A stretch of DNA of 64,000 nt from Chloroflexota bacterium (GCA_017993775.1 JAGOMA010000012.1:1-64000); one strand, 5' to 3'. Counted from the stretch's first letter, positions 55,184 through 64,000 are shown. Numbers and translations are program-made. The notes: generated by a model not told the origin, from the letters alone.

Positions 55184-56371
55184 TTATGATCCATTTGTTG
55201 GCGGGCCGGCGACCACATCGAACTGCCAGGTGATCACTTGCCCATTTGTATTGACTGTAACCGTATATTTTTGGCCGACTTGCAGCGGTGAACGCGGCAC
55301 AATTACAATGGCGTCTCGCACATCCAAAATGAGACGGCCAACCCCTTGCCAGTAGCTGTTGGGGTTGGTATAGGTGGTTTCGCTAAATGAACAGTGCGGC
55401 ACGGGCGTATCGCCGCGCTTTAATTCCGTGCTGGTTACACGCGGAACCAAATCGCCGCTGCCGATTTGCAGGATGATGGGCGCGCCGGTGGGCTGGCTGA
55501 AGCCGGGGCAGCTGGCGATGCTGTTGGGAAATTCCGGCAGGTTGAAAGTGGTGATCCACGTTTGCCCGCCGTCTTTCGGGAAGGTGATGGGGAATTGTAT
55601 GTCGGCGGGCAGCCCCCGTATCCCGCGTTTGACATCCATGGTGGCCGCCATGCCAAAGCTGCTGCTGGCGTCACGAAAATCGCCGTAGCCTACCATTTGC
55701 AATTCGGGGTCCAGCAGAGGCAGCGCATGAAACGAGGCGGACATCCAATAGTCTACCGGCCATGTGTAGCCCACTCCGGCCGAACCGCTGACGGCGATGT
55801 TGCCGTTTTGCCCGGCGGCGACTCCGGAATCCGTATAGCCGAATTGATTTTTGCTTTCACTGTGAGAGGCGTCGCTATTTAAAACCATGTACAGGCTGTG
55901 GTTTGCGCTGCCCTCGGACCATTCGGTGTTTTCTGTTACCGGCGGCAGTCCGGCTTGCAGACGGAATTGGTTGGCGTAGCGCAGCCAATTTGGGCCGGTC
56001 AGGGCGATGGGGGTTTCTGTGGGCACGGCCGTTGGCGTTTCCGTTGGCGTTTCCGTTGGCGTTTCCGTGGGTGTCTCGGTCGGCGCTGCGGTGGGCACGG
56101 CCGTTGCCGCCTCGGTGGCGGTGGGGGCTGGCGTTTTCGTGGGTTGCGCAGTTGTTGGGGCTGGGGTGGCGCTGACGACGACGGTGACGATGACGGCCGT
56201 TGCTGAGGGCGCGCTCGTCGGTGAAGGCGCGCTGGTTGGGGTGTTCACCTGGGCCACTTGCGTGGCTTCGGCTGACGGGCTTGGGCGTAAGGCCAAAAAA
56301 GCAACGGCGATCAACAAGACGACATTCAGCGCGATAGAGCCGATCAATAGGGTGCGGTCTTGATTTTTCAT
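55184..56371 (-). CDS. exported CAP/SCP-domain protein with Thr/Pro linker
   Basis: GGAGAGG stands before the ATG. One membrane helix (IGSIALNVVLLIAVAFLAL) anchors it. A ~100-residue Thr/Pro/Glu linker includes an exact ETPT repeat. A CAP-like domain follows (LRYANQFRLQAGLPPV, NHSLYMVLN, DASHSE), with the pair of His and Glu residues of the family. The C-terminal ~90 residues look like an Ig-like strand domain (LQVGQKYTVTVNTNGQVITWQFDV). The function of bacterial CAP proteins is mostly unknown. The MDR dehydrogenase gene follows with no gap. Confidence 0.82.
   Translation of the reverse strand: MKNQDRTLLIGSIALNVVLLIAVAFLALRPSPSAEATQVAQVNTPTSAPSPTSAPSATAVIVTVVVSATPAPTTAQPTKTPAPTATEAATAVPTAAPTETPTETPTETPTETPTAVPTETPIALTGPNWLRYANQFRLQAGLPPVTENTEWSEGSANHSLYMVLNSDASHSESKNQFGYTDSGVAAGQNGNIAVSGSAGVGYTWPVDYWMSASFHALPLLDPELQMVGYGDFRDASSSFGMAATMDVKRGIRGLPADIQFPITFPKDGGQTWITTFNLPEFPNSIASCPGFSQPTGAPIILQIGSGDLVPRVTSTELKRGDTPVPHCSFSETTYTNPNSYWQGVGRLILDVRDAIVIVPRSPLQVGQKYTVTVNTNGQVITWQFDVVAGPPTNGS
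56031..56078 (-). repeat. 12-bp tandem repeat coding for ETPT units
   Basis: GTTGGCGTTTCC occurs three times exactly (56031-56066) and once imperfectly (56067-56078). It lies in the linker of the CAP-domain gene and may vary in copy number between strains. Confidence 0.85.
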
Positions 56372-56419
56372 ACATCCACCTCTCCAGGTAAACCGGATTT
56401 GTGAGCCGCCATGCGTTTC

Positions 56420-57790
56420 TCAGGGTGTGGGGGACGGGGCAGTTGTGGTGGAGACGGCCGTTTCTTCTGCTTCAGGTTGTGGCGTCGCGGAGCCGGTTGG
56501 GCTGCCGCCGATTAATTCCGCCAGCAAGGTATTCAGGGTAACGAAAATGTCGCGTTCTGGCAAGGTGTCCCATTGTCCATCCAGCACGCCTGTTGGGCCG
56601 CGGACAACCAGGATGGTTTGCGGCGTGGTGGAGGGGGTGGCGATGAACGTGCGCAGGCCGGGCTGAAGCAAATTGCTCCTGACCAAAGTTGCGGTGAGGC
56701 TTAACGGCGATGTGCTGGTGAGTGTGCCGGTGAATACGTCGCCGCTGGTATCAATGCCGATCAGGGTTCCATCGGCGAGTAAGGAAAGCTGGGAACCATC
56801 GGCGCGGCGATAGTCTACCAGGCCATCCAGGGGAAATGGCAAAGCGGGGCGCGGCAGCGAAACGTCGGCTGTTTTGGCTGCCAGCCGTTGGTCCAATTCC
56901 AGATAGAGCGGGAGCAAGGTGTCTGGTAAGGCCATTTCCGGGCAGACGATGTCTCCTTCCCAGGTTATGTCGCTGCGGCGGATGAGCAGCGTTTCCAGCG
57001 GGCTGCCAGCGCAGTCGGCGGCGTAGGTTGTTTGTAGATCGGCCAGGGGCAGGTCGGGCAGCAGGTTTAATGATAGGAGATCGGTGGCGGCTTCACCAGG
57101 GGACGAGACTTGAGCCTCGGTTGCCAGCCATGTCCAGATACGGCCGTCGCTGGTCAGGGCCACAGAATGGGCCGGGGCATAGGGCGAAGCCGCTCGGCGT
57201 AGGCCAACCACTGTGTCGGGCGGGAAATGTGGGCCTAGAGCGGTCGTCAGATAATTTTCGATACTCGCCAGAAGCACTGGGTCTTGCAGCCAGCCTGAGC
57301 CAGAAACACCCAGGCCGGGCATGTCGTAGGTCACAGAGACACAGCCGGGGCAGTCCGCGGGCAGGGGGTCCAGCTTCATTTCAGGCAGAGCGGCGCGCAG
57401 TTCAAGCATGATGCCGGCTTGGTTGCTGCGCTGCCGCGATAGGCCGGTGGTTTCGTCGACGGCGACGATTTCGCTGGCGACGTTGCCTTGCAGCCGCCTG
57501 TCGAGCGCGAGTGTGGGTATTTGGTAGCGCAGTTCGAAGACGGTGTCGGCGAATGGAATGGGGGTGCTGGGCACGGCCGTTGGCCGAGGCGGCGGTGGGG
57601 TGAGGGAGGGTAGGGGGCCGGCGGTTGCCTGGGGGGTAAAGGTGGGTTGCAGGGTAATGGCCGGACGTGGAGAGGGCAAGACGGCCGTTTGTCCATCCGA
57701 GATGGCACGGCCGTTGTTGGCGCAGCCAACCAGAAGCCAGAATGCAAAACTCGCTAGCAGCAGCTTGAAGGAGCCGGGGTTTTTATTCAT
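56420..57790 (-). CDS. lipoprotein of unknown function
   Basis: The start is taken at ATG 57790 (MNKNPGSF), overlapping the acetyltransferase stop by 8 bp. A lipobox (WLLVGC) lies near residue 22. A Pro/Thr linker of ~50 residues follows. The main domain of ~350 residues contains short beta strands and conserved-looking text (DCPGCVSVTYDMPGLGVSG, FPLDGLVDYRRADGSQLSLLADGTLIGID). I do not recognise a family. Another Thr/Pro tail ends it. It lies downstream of a GNAT gene and 48 bp upstream of the CAP gene on the same strand, perhaps one operon. Confidence 0.7.
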   Translation of the reverse strand: MNKNPGSFKLLLASFAFWLLVGCANNGRAISDGQTAVLPSPRPAITLQPTFTPQATAGPLPSLTPPPPRPTAVPSTPIPFADTVFELRYQIPTLALDRRLQGNVASEIVAVDETTGLSRQRSNQAGIMLELRAALPEMKLDPLPADCPGCVSVTYDMPGLGVSGSGWLQDPVLLASIENYLTTALGPHFPPDTVVGLRRAASPYAPAHSVALTSDGRIWTWLATEAQVSSPGEAATDLLSLNLLPDLPLADLQTTYAADCAGSPLETLLIRRSDITWEGDIVCPEMALPDTLLPLYLELDQRLAAKTADVSLPRPALPFPLDGLVDYRRADGSQLSLLADGTLIGIDTSGDVFTGTLTSTSPLSLTATLVRSNLLQPGLRTFIATPSTTPQTILVVRGPTGVLDGQWDTLPERDIFVTLNTLLAELIGGSPTGSATPQPEAEETAVSTTTAPSPTP

Positions 57791-58352
57791 CGACGGCCGT
57801 CTTGGCAAAAATCATGGTATCGCGTAATTCGTTGGTGAGGTGATTGCGCCGGTGGCAGCGCAGCGTGCCTTCATGGACAAAGTTGAGGCGTTGCGGGACG
57901 GCTGCGCTGCGATGGTTCAGAGCGTCGCAGTGGATTTCCACTCGTTTAGCCCTCAAGGTTTGGAAAGCGAAATCGGAAATAGCGGCGACTGCTTCGGTGA
58001 TATATCCTTTGCCGGTGTAGGACGTTCTCAGCCAGTAGCCAATTTCAAATTTGGGTATCTCCCAATCAATGCGATGCAGCCCGGAGCCGCCGATGATGGT
58101 GTCGGTTCCTTTGAGCAGGAGGATGAGCCAGAGATCTTCGTGGTTGATAAAGCGGGTATACCCGCGCCGGACGTTGATTTCGCTGGCTTCGGCCGAGGGT
58201 TCCTGGACCGCCCAGGGCAGCCACGGCCGTAATTCTGCCAGCGATTCTTGTACGGCGGTGGCTAAGGCGGAGCCATCGCCAGGAAGCGGGCAGCGGATGA
58301 GCAGCCGCTCGCTTTCAAATTGGTGAGGAATGTCGAGTAATATCGGATCCAT
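57783..58352 (-). CDS. GNAT acetyltransferase, RimJ/RimL type
   Basis: The 189-residue protein starts with FESERLLIRCPLPGDG, the usual first strand of the RimJ/RimL group. The acetyl-CoA site is in EIGYWLRTSYTGKGYITEA (about residues 105-123). The late LNFVHEGTLR stretch completes the fold. Members acetylate N-termini of ribosomal proteins or small amines, so the target is not known. AAAGGA precedes the ATG. It is the first gene of the minus-strand set that runs to 54227 and is divergent from the histidine kinase. Confidence 0.88.
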   Translation of the reverse strand: MDPILLDIPHQFESERLLIRCPLPGDGSALATAVQESLAELRPWLPWAVQEPSAEASEINVRRGYTRFINHEDLWLILLLKGTDTIIGGSGLHRIDWEIPKFEIGYWLRTSYTGKGYITEAVAAISDFAFQTLRAKRVEIHCDALNHRSAAVPQRLNFVHEGTLRCHRRNHLTNELRDTMIFAKTAVDE

Positions 58353-58522
58353 GGTGTGTTTGTGTCCTTTCGCCGAAGGTAAATACCTGCGCCAATTTTC
58401 CCTGAAATTGCTTGTGCCGCAAACGGCCGTAATCCCCGCCTCGTCTTAAGCTAGAAGGACAGTTTTGCCGGGTAAACTCGCCTCCTGATTATCCTACGAG
58501 AAGGGGTTGCCTTTGGATCACA

Positions 58523-60292
58523 GTGGAGCACTCCGACCATTTTATGATGTTTGATTTGCGAAAGATTATTAAGCAAGAACCGGTATTTGCCGTGTTGTTG
58601 AGCGTGCCTTTGCTTGTCTTTGGCGTTCTCTTCCTGTTTCCAAAATTGGATGCTGCTTTGTGGTTTGCTGTGCCGTATGAAGTGTACGCGCATTATTACA
58701 TGAGCGCGTTTTCCGGCTTCGTGGCGTTGATTGTCGCCTTTTATTCAAGCAGCGTATCCGGGCGAAATATTGATACGCGTTTGCGGTTCATTACGCTGGC
58801 ATTTGCCCTGCTGGCGGCGACGTTGCTGCTCAGCGGTTTGTTCACGCCCGGCGTTTATTTTAATGGGACGGAAGCCAAGGTGGCGGTCTGGGCGCTTTAT
58901 TTGAGTTTGCCAGTGGGGGCGGTGTTTTTTATGCTGGCCGGCGTTCGCTGGTCGTCGGCCGGGGAAGCCTGGTTGGAAAAGAACCTTTTCTGGTGGGTGG
59001 CGGGTGCGATTGGGTTGTTTGTGTTGGTGATGTGGTTGGTAACGGCCGTGTCGCCGCCCATCTTGTCGCTCAACCAAAGTCCGATGAACCCGGCCGTCAC
59101 CATGTTGGTGACAGCAATCACCATCGGTTTGTACATCTGGGCTGCCCAGCGCATCCGGACGGATTTTGTGGTGATCTACACCTTCGGCCACCGTCTCAGC
59201 GTGACTTTGCTGCTGTTGGTTGAGGCACAGTTTTTCCTGGTAGTCGGCCGAGACAAGGCTTTGAGCGGGCACCTTTTTTATCCCCAGACGATGTTGGCCC
59301 TATTTGTCGCTGTCTGGGCGATTTTGTCTGCATTGCGCAATACGGAAGACCTGCAAGTTTCGCGCTATTTTGCGGCGTCGGGCAGCGTAGTCATTGTTGG
59401 GTTTTCGCTTGTCTTGGGCGAGTTTGTCATCAATTTATTCGATCTCCAGGATTTCAGGCCGGCAATTTTGTTGACCCTTTTGGCGGAAGGCGCTTTAAGC
59501 TTTTTGATTTTGTATGTAATTGTGGCCCACCTGGAGCGTCTGGTGCGCCAGCGAACTATCGATTTTCGGCGCGAGCAGCGTTTGCGGGCAGAATTAACCC
59601 AAATGGTTGTCCATGATCTCAAAAGCCCGCTGACGGTCATTCGCAGCAGCATCAGCATGGTGACAAAGGGCAATCTGGGTCCGGTGGATGCCCGCCAGCA
59701 AAAAATATTGGGGCGAGCGGACGAATCGACGCAGCGCATTTTACAATTGATCGATAACTTGCTGGATGTAGAGCGCCTCGAGGTTGGGGCGTTGGTCTTA
59801 CGCCGGGCCGAAATTCAAAGCGCGAGTTGGCTGCTAGAATCGTTGGCGCATTGGGAAGTTGTGGCCCAAGCGCAGCGCAAAAACTTAACGATTGATGTTC
59901 CAGACACGCTGCCGCCACTCTGGGGTGACGGCGATTTGTTGCAGCGCGTGATCAATAATTTGTTGACCAATGCGCTAAATTATTCCTCCGTGGAAGGGCT
60001 GGTGAATGTGGCGGCCTGCGTCGAAGGGAATGAATTTACTCTTTATGTAGCGGATGATGGTCCGCGTGTTCCTGATGCGGACAAAGCGCGAATTTTCGAG
60101 AAGTTTGCCCAGGTGGCAGGGACGGAACGCCGGGGAACCGGGCTGGGGCTGACTTTTTGCAAGATGGTGGTTGAGGCGCATCATGGTACGCTGGGGGTTG
60201 CGGATAGCCCTGTAGGTGGGGCGGTTTTTCGGATGGGGCTGCCCATTTGCCAAAACGGCGACCACCTGGGTCAAGGGCCGAATAAGATTTAA
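58523..60292 (+). CDS. membrane sensor histidine kinase
   Basis: Eight or more hydrophobic helices cover residues ~20-340. The kinase core follows: HisKA with VHDLKSPLTVIRSS (phospho-His near residue 363) and HATPase_c with NNLLTNALNYSS, DDGPRVPDADKARIFEKF and GTGLGLTFCKMVVEAHHG. The start could be GTG 58523 (given) or ATG 58544. No response regulator is next to it, so its partner lies elsewhere. The multi-helix sensor resembles 7TM-type input domains that sense membrane or small hydrophobic signals. Confidence 0.9.
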   Translation: MEHSDHFMMFDLRKIIKQEPVFAVLLSVPLLVFGVLFLFPKLDAALWFAVPYEVYAHYYMSAFSGFVALIVAFYSSSVSGRNIDTRLRFITLAFALLAATLLLSGLFTPGVYFNGTEAKVAVWALYLSLPVGAVFFMLAGVRWSSAGEAWLEKNLFWWVAGAIGLFVLVMWLVTAVSPPILSLNQSPMNPAVTMLVTAITIGLYIWAAQRIRTDFVVIYTFGHRLSVTLLLLVEAQFFLVVGRDKALSGHLFYPQTMLALFVAVWAILSALRNTEDLQVSRYFAASGSVVIVGFSLVLGEFVINLFDLQDFRPAILLTLLAEGALSFLILYVIVAHLERLVRQRTIDFRREQRLRAELTQMVVHDLKSPLTVIRSSISMVTKGNLGPVDARQQKILGRADESTQRILQLIDNLLDVERLEVGALVLRRAEIQSASWLLESLAHWEVVAQAQRKNLTIDVPDTLPPLWGDGDLLQRVINNLLTNALNYSSVEGLVNVAACVEGNEFTLYVADDGPRVPDADKARIFEKFAQVAGTERRGTGLGLTFCKMVVEAHHGTLGVADSPVGGAVFRMGLPICQNGDHLGQGPNKI

Positions 60293-60377
60293 GAAGCTGC
60301 CTGGTGATATCTTGGTGAGATTGGTCTAATCTGAGGCCCGCTGAGTTATTGACGAGTACCTGCTGCGTTACGAGACG

Positions 60378-62411
60378 TTAGCGCGTTACCGATGGCAGGT
60401 ACAATGCTTTATCGAGTACAGGAGCCACAACGGTTACGGCCGTTTCCTCGCTCAAATTTCCCGCTTTGTCTTGCCCCATCACCCTGAAGGTGTAAGTATG
60501 ACCCATTTCCAGCGGGTAGACGCCGGAAACGGCCGTTGTGTCTAGCAGCCAGGCGGTGGGAAAACTGTTGTCCCTGGCGACAAGGACGTCGTAGGATGCC
60601 ATGCCGCTGCCCAAATCTTGCCCCAACCACTGCACCACAACTGATAACGCCGCAATCGGCGGGGCCTGAACGGCCACGATAGGGGGCATAGTATCTGGCT
60701 CGATGAGCAGATACGGCCGTCCGCCGATGGGGTTGATGGGTAAGTCGGTGGGCGTGTTGGTGTTGGTGGCCGCTGGCAAAGTCAACGAAAATACCCCGTT
60801 GGTCGCTGTAATCGTTTCGGTGATGCCGTCCGGGTGGATGAGCAGGCCGGTTTGCGCGCTGTTGGTGCTGGTGATAACGGCCGTTTGCCCCACATTTGTC
60901 AGCGCCCACAAACCCACAATGCGCGACTGCGTGTCTGGGCGGTAAAAAGCCACCCACTCTTGCGCGCCGCCCGGTCGCAGCCGCCACAAAGCTTCTACAT
61001 TGCGGAAATACTCGGTTAGTGTTTGGAAAGCGGCCAGACTGGGGCGGGCCGTGCCCGCTGCCGGGTGGTTGGCGTAACAAGCTGCTCCCGGTTCATTGCG
61101 GAAAAAGCCGAACGCATCCCCGGCGTAGCCGGGCGGCGGACCGGCGGCGCACTGTTCTGGCGGAAAGTAGGGAGGATTTAAAGCGACGTTGCCGCAGTCA
61201 TCGTAAAGCTGGAAAAAGAAGAGATTGTCGGCGCCGGCATAGGAGGCGTAAAGCGTACTCTGGATGATAAAGTCGGCTTGTTCGGTCATGGTAGCGCGAT
61301 AAGGGCTGGCGGGGTCGCAGACCGGGCCGGGATAGTCGTCCCAGACGGGCACGCCGGTTTCGTTGAGCCAGATGGCGTTGGTCAGGTTGCGGGCCGCCAG
61401 CCGCCGCCCGGCGATGTAGACGGCGCGCCAGGAGCGGTAAGCGTAGCTGTAGTTGTGCAGCGCCAGGATGTCGTGGAAATAGTTGTACTGCACGGCCGTT
61501 GGGTCCTGATCGTAAATGGCCAGCACAGAACTGAGGAAGGGGATGTCGTATGGATTATAAACGACGGCCAACCCGCCAAAGATGATTTGGGCGTTGGGGT
61601 CGGCGTTTTTGGCGGCCAGATAGCCCACTTTCAGCAGACGGGCATAATCGGCCGTCGTGCCGTCCCAAAAGTTGAGCAGGTCGGGTTCGTTCCACATTTC
61701 CCAGTGCGTTACGCCGACGCCGGCCGGCCAGCCCTGCTGCTGGGCGATGAAACCGCCGGGTTTGTAACGGGAAACGGCCGTGTCCACAAATCGCGCCCAG
61801 ACATTGGCCGGATTTATCGCTTTGCCGGGGCCGGGCGTATCGCTGCCATCTTGAAAAACGGCGTTGTACAGCCCAATCGGCGTGCCGCTCTGAATCTCGT
61901 TCAGCGTGAAGGGGGATGTGGGCTGCGCTGCGGACGCGCCGCTGCTGGCTGTTTCGGCCGTCGCAGTGGCCGGACTGAAATATTCATCTGGCGTGCCTAA
62001 CAAAATGGCGTCTAGCTTCAGGCCGTGGGCGATGTCGGCGATGACGGCCGTGTCCTGGTAGGCCCAGGAAAAGACGCCCGGCGTCTGCTCAATGTTGGAC
62101 CAGTACATCGGCCAGCGGTTCCAGGCTGCGCCGGTAGAGAGGCCGTTGGCGTAGCGGGTTTCGTTGGTGGGTTGGGAGGCGGGGAAACTGATGTGGTTGA
62201 CGCCGTAAGCGGGCAGTGTGTCTGTGAGCGTGAAGGGGGTGGTGGGGATGACGGCCGTTTGGGCCAACAGCGTGTGGCTGCGCGTGGGGCTGGCGGAAGA
62301 GTCTAACCAGTAAATGGTGATGGACAGGCACATCACCAGAGCAAGCAGAAATGGCCGTGCCATCAGCCAGATGCGCTGCATAACCTGGGTTACTGTGGTG
62401 GATGTTTCCAT
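60378..62411 (-). CDS. secreted glycoside-hydrolase-like protein
   Basis: The start is taken at ATG 62411; GTG 62447 is possible. A signal or anchor helix (ARPFLLALVMCLSITIYWL) is followed by a TIM-barrel glycosidase-like domain. WEMWNEPDLLNFWDG carries the Asn-Glu-Pro acid/base motif of clan GH-A, and IWLNETGVPVWDD a possible nucleophile Glu. The last ~100 residues form an Ig/FN3-like domain (SYDVLVARDNSFPTAWLLDTT). Clan GH-A enzymes cut plant or microbial polysaccharides. Exact family (GH39- or GH5-like) and substrate are uncertain. Confidence 0.8.
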   Translation of the reverse strand: METSTTVTQVMQRIWLMARPFLLALVMCLSITIYWLDSSASPTRSHTLLAQTAVIPTTPFTLTDTLPAYGVNHISFPASQPTNETRYANGLSTGAAWNRWPMYWSNIEQTPGVFSWAYQDTAVIADIAHGLKLDAILLGTPDEYFSPATATAETASSGASAAQPTSPFTLNEIQSGTPIGLYNAVFQDGSDTPGPGKAINPANVWARFVDTAVSRYKPGGFIAQQQGWPAGVGVTHWEMWNEPDLLNFWDGTTADYARLLKVGYLAAKNADPNAQIIFGGLAVVYNPYDIPFLSSVLAIYDQDPTAVQYNYFHDILALHNYSYAYRSWRAVYIAGRRLAARNLTNAIWLNETGVPVWDDYPGPVCDPASPYRATMTEQADFIIQSTLYASYAGADNLFFFQLYDDCGNVALNPPYFPPEQCAAGPPPGYAGDAFGFFRNEPGAACYANHPAAGTARPSLAAFQTLTEYFRNVEALWRLRPGGAQEWVAFYRPDTQSRIVGLWALTNVGQTAVITSTNSAQTGLLIHPDGITETITATNGVFSLTLPAATNTNTPTDLPINPIGGRPYLLIEPDTMPPIVAVQAPPIAALSVVVQWLGQDLGSGMASYDVLVARDNSFPTAWLLDTTAVSGVYPLEMGHTYTFRVMGQDKAGNLSEETAVTVVAPVLDKALYLPSVTR

Positions 62412-62576
62412 AACAGGAAGTGTAACTGAGAACGGCCGTTGTGTCACCGCCCCAATTTGCCGGAATAGGGTGATCGCCTTTTTGCCTTATGTGGGTTTAT
62501 GCCCCGGCGACGCTCAGGTAACTGCCGCTCTGACCTCCTGTTGACCGGCAAACAAATGGCTGTTAAAGTCCCGCGC

Positions 62577-63245
62577 ATGAAACAATATGCAGCCTTTATT
62601 TTTGATATGGATGGTACGCTCATCGACAACATGCCGTACCACATTCAGGCCTGGCTGGCCTCGTTTGCCGGCCTGGGCATCCAAATGACCGAAGCTGAAT
62701 TTCACCACCGCTTGAGCGGCAAGACCAACGCGGAAACAGTGCGTGAAGTGTTGGGGCGCGACGTGACGGCCGGGGAAATCGACCGTATTGCCCTCAGCAA
62801 AGAGGTGCAGTATCGTTCGATTTATGCTCCGCAGCTGCGCGAAATTGGCGGCCTGACCGAATTTTTGCAGCAGAGCCGGGGTGTAGGCATGAAAACGGCC
62901 GTTGCCACCTCTGCCGGAGCCGACAATATCAGGTTTGTGTTGGATGGCTTGGGGTTGCAGGAGATGTTTACGGCCGTTGTTGGCGCCCACGACGTGCAAA
63001 ATGGCAAACCGGACCCGGAGATATTCCTTACAACGGCCCAAAGACTTCAGGAATCGCCGGGCGACTGTCTCGTTTTTGAGGATTCCCGCGCGGGCATCGA
63101 AGCCGCTCGGCGCGCCGGTATGGACGTTGTTGTCATCAACACAGCCCTCTCCGCGCAAGAAGCCATGACGTTCCCCCATGTCATTCACAGCGCCGCCGAC
63201 TACCGGAATTTGGACATTCTGCTTGATGGCCTGAGCGAAAAATGA
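62577..63245 (+). CDS. HAD-family phosphatase, beta-phosphoglucomutase-like
   Basis: The start chosen is ATG 62577 (MKQYAAFIFDMDG); ATG 62556 or 62499 would add short tails without a ribosome site. Motif I is FDMDGTLIDN, with both Asp residues needed for phosphoryl transfer. The helical cap begins at HIQAWLASFAGLG. Motif II is VATSAGA, the lysine is in GKPDPEIF, and motif IV is CLVFEDSRAGIEAARRAGM. The arrangement is that of beta-phosphoglucomutases and related sugar phosphatases. Substrate unknown. It is divergent from the glycosidase gene, with which it may share a sugar pathway. Confidence 0.88.
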   Translation: MKQYAAFIFDMDGTLIDNMPYHIQAWLASFAGLGIQMTEAEFHHRLSGKTNAETVREVLGRDVTAGEIDRIALSKEVQYRSIYAPQLREIGGLTEFLQQSRGVGMKTAVATSAGADNIRFVLDGLGLQEMFTAVVGAHDVQNGKPDPEIFLTTAQRLQESPGDCLVFEDSRAGIEAARRAGMDVVVINTALSAQEAMTFPHVIHSAADYRNLDILLDGLSEK

Positions 63246-63290
63246 GGGTTTTGTGCCCGGTTTCAGGGCTTTGTTAAAATCCTGATGACT

Positions 63291-63371
63291 TTTCAGGTTT
63301 CTCTGGCAAGACCCCAAGGGGTTGCTCCTGAAAATTTGGATTATTTGGCATCAAACCCTGGGGGTCTGTAA
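63291..63371. repeat. dispersed hairpin element, copy C (loop inverted)
   Basis: The flanks GTTTCTCTGGCAAGACC and GGGGTCTGTAA match copies A and B in the same direction. The loop between them reads GAAAATTTGGATTATTTGG and GCATCAAACCC, the reverse complement of the loop in copy B (CCAAATTCTC, GGGTTTGATACC). It lies between the HAD and SDR genes. Confidence 0.8.
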
Positions 63372-63419
63372 TTACAAATCCTGCAAATTATTAAGCCCAA
63401 AACATTGGAGAATAGAACA

Positions 63420-64000
63420 ATGAAAATCGCACTTTTTGGTGGCAGCCGTGGTGTTGGACGTCAGGCCCTGGAACAGGCTTTGGCCCAAGGGCACGACGTA
63501 AAGGCGCTGATGCGCAACCCGGCCGAATTTGACTTTTCCCATCCGCATCTTACCGTGATGTCCGGCGATGTAATGCGGCCGGCCGATGTAGCCGAGTGTG
63601 TTGCCCAGACAGACGCTGTCATTTGCAGTTTGGGCGGCACGGCCAACAACCCTGGCAACGTAGTTTCTGCCGGCACGCGGCACATCATCGCCGCCATGCA
63701 AGCGGCAGATGTGCGCCGACTGGTTGTCGTGAGTTCTATTGGCGTCGGCGATAGCAAAGATCAGGTGCCGTTTGCCTTTAAAATGCTCATGAAAACCGTT
63801 CTCAAAGCGGCCATGGAGGAAAAGGAAAAGCAAGAAACGCTGGTAAAAGCCAGCAACCTGGATTGGGTGATTGTGCGTCCTGGCGGTCTGACCGATGGGC
63901 CGCAGACCGGGAATTACGCTTTTGGCGTTGGTAAGAACATCAAAGCGGGTCAGGTGTCGCGCGCCGATGTGGCCGAGTTTGTGCTGAAACAACTCGCTGA
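63420..64000 (+). CDS. NAD(P)-binding atypical SDR (NmrA/YwnB-like), cut by window end
   Basis: GGAG at 63407-63410 precedes an ATG at 63420, and the frame stays open to the last base. It starts with the nucleotide-binding loop MKIALFGGSRGVGRQAL. GDVMRPADVAECV, VSSIGVGDS and DWVIVRPGGLTDGP are typical of atypical short-chain dehydrogenases that lack the Tyr-x3-Lys catalytic pair and act as NAD(P) binding, flavin-reductase-like or sensor proteins. About 193 residues are visible of a usual ~210. The gene follows repeat copy C. Confidence 0.87.
   Translation, partial: MKIALFGGSRGVGRQALEQALAQGHDVKALMRNPAEFDFSHPHLTVMSGDVMRPADVAECVAQTDAVICSLGGTANNPGNVVSAGTRHIIAAMQAADVRRLVVVSSIGVGDSKDQVPFAFKMLMKTVLKAAMEEKEKQETLVKASNLDWVIVRPGGLTDGPQTGNYAFGVGKNIKAGQVSRADVAEFVLKQLA

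Noticed and set aside
56031-56078. The 12-bp repeats in the CAP gene as a CRISPR or regulatory array
   Set aside because: They are in frame and encode ETPT units of a linker, with no spacers.

Overview
The window looks like a chromosomal segment of a free-living bacterium, probably a filamentous Chloroflexota (Anaerolineae or Ardenticatenia-like). This is inferred, not proven. The signs are moderate-to-high GC, many lipoproteins with a lipobox followed by Pro/Thr-rich linkers, secreted proteins built from META, DUF4377, NBR1-type, FAS1 and CAP modules, a T-box leader, and an extreme excess of the palindrome ACGGCCGT. I count about 135 copies by eye, one per ~470 bp, on both strands and mostly inside genes, where they encode TAV, NGR or RP. 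No phage, insertion sequence, rRNA or CRISPR array is visible.

Layout. 1-5.1 kb: end of a glycerophosphodiester phosphodiesterase, an M28 peptidase, a TPR lipoprotein and small membrane proteins. 5.1-8.2 kb: a secreted double-FAS1 protein with a clear promoter and terminator, then a HAD phosphatase/ROK kinase pair. 8.2-13.3 kb (minus strand): ALDH7-type dehydrogenase, a secreted protein, and pyrC-pyrB behind a leader peptide and terminator that look like a transcription attenuator. 13.6-18.1 kb: two large APC-superfamily transporters, converging. 18.5-25.7 kb: translationally coupled genes (double Nudix, RCK potassium channel, EEP nuclease), then a bactofilin-like membrane protein, a Yip1-like protein and two alpha/beta hydrolases. 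25.7-36.7 kb: large modular envelope proteins, an acidic protein behind an attenuator-like leader, an MscS channel, and a PP2C-like/propeller protein.

37.2-40.8 kb is the RNA-rich part. It holds a SelW/Rdx-family gene with an in-frame UGA in a CxxU motif, followed at the right distance by a SECIS-like hairpin, so it is probably a selenoprotein that standard gene callers split. Next come tRNA-Ala(CGC) and a T-box leader for leuS. A complete tRNA-Ala(GGC) gene with its own promoter sits inside that leader, between the specifier domain and the antiterminator.

40.8-49.1 kb is the best candidate for an undescribed system. It has a REC-HTH-REC response regulator, then a histidine kinase whose N-terminal input domain is a sugar-transporter ABC ATPase with lost Walker A, Walker B and signature residues. 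A complete ChvE/GguAB-type monosaccharide ABC transporter follows, and its binding lipoprotein is an internal tandem duplication of the whole ligand-binding domain. The order suggests that sugar sensing is coupled to the transporter through an inactive ABC subunit acting as sensor.

49.2-64 kb: a broken lipoprotein gene, a 1357-residue double-cyclase/AAA/TPR signalling protein, an MDR dehydrogenase with CAP and lipoprotein neighbours, a GNAT acetyltransferase, a membrane histidine kinase, a secreted glycoside-hydrolase-like protein, a beta-phosphoglucomutase-like HAD enzyme and the start of an NAD(P)-binding SDR. A dispersed ~90-bp hairpin element occurs three times (28.6, 37.2 and 63.3 kb). 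Its loop is inverted in the third copy.
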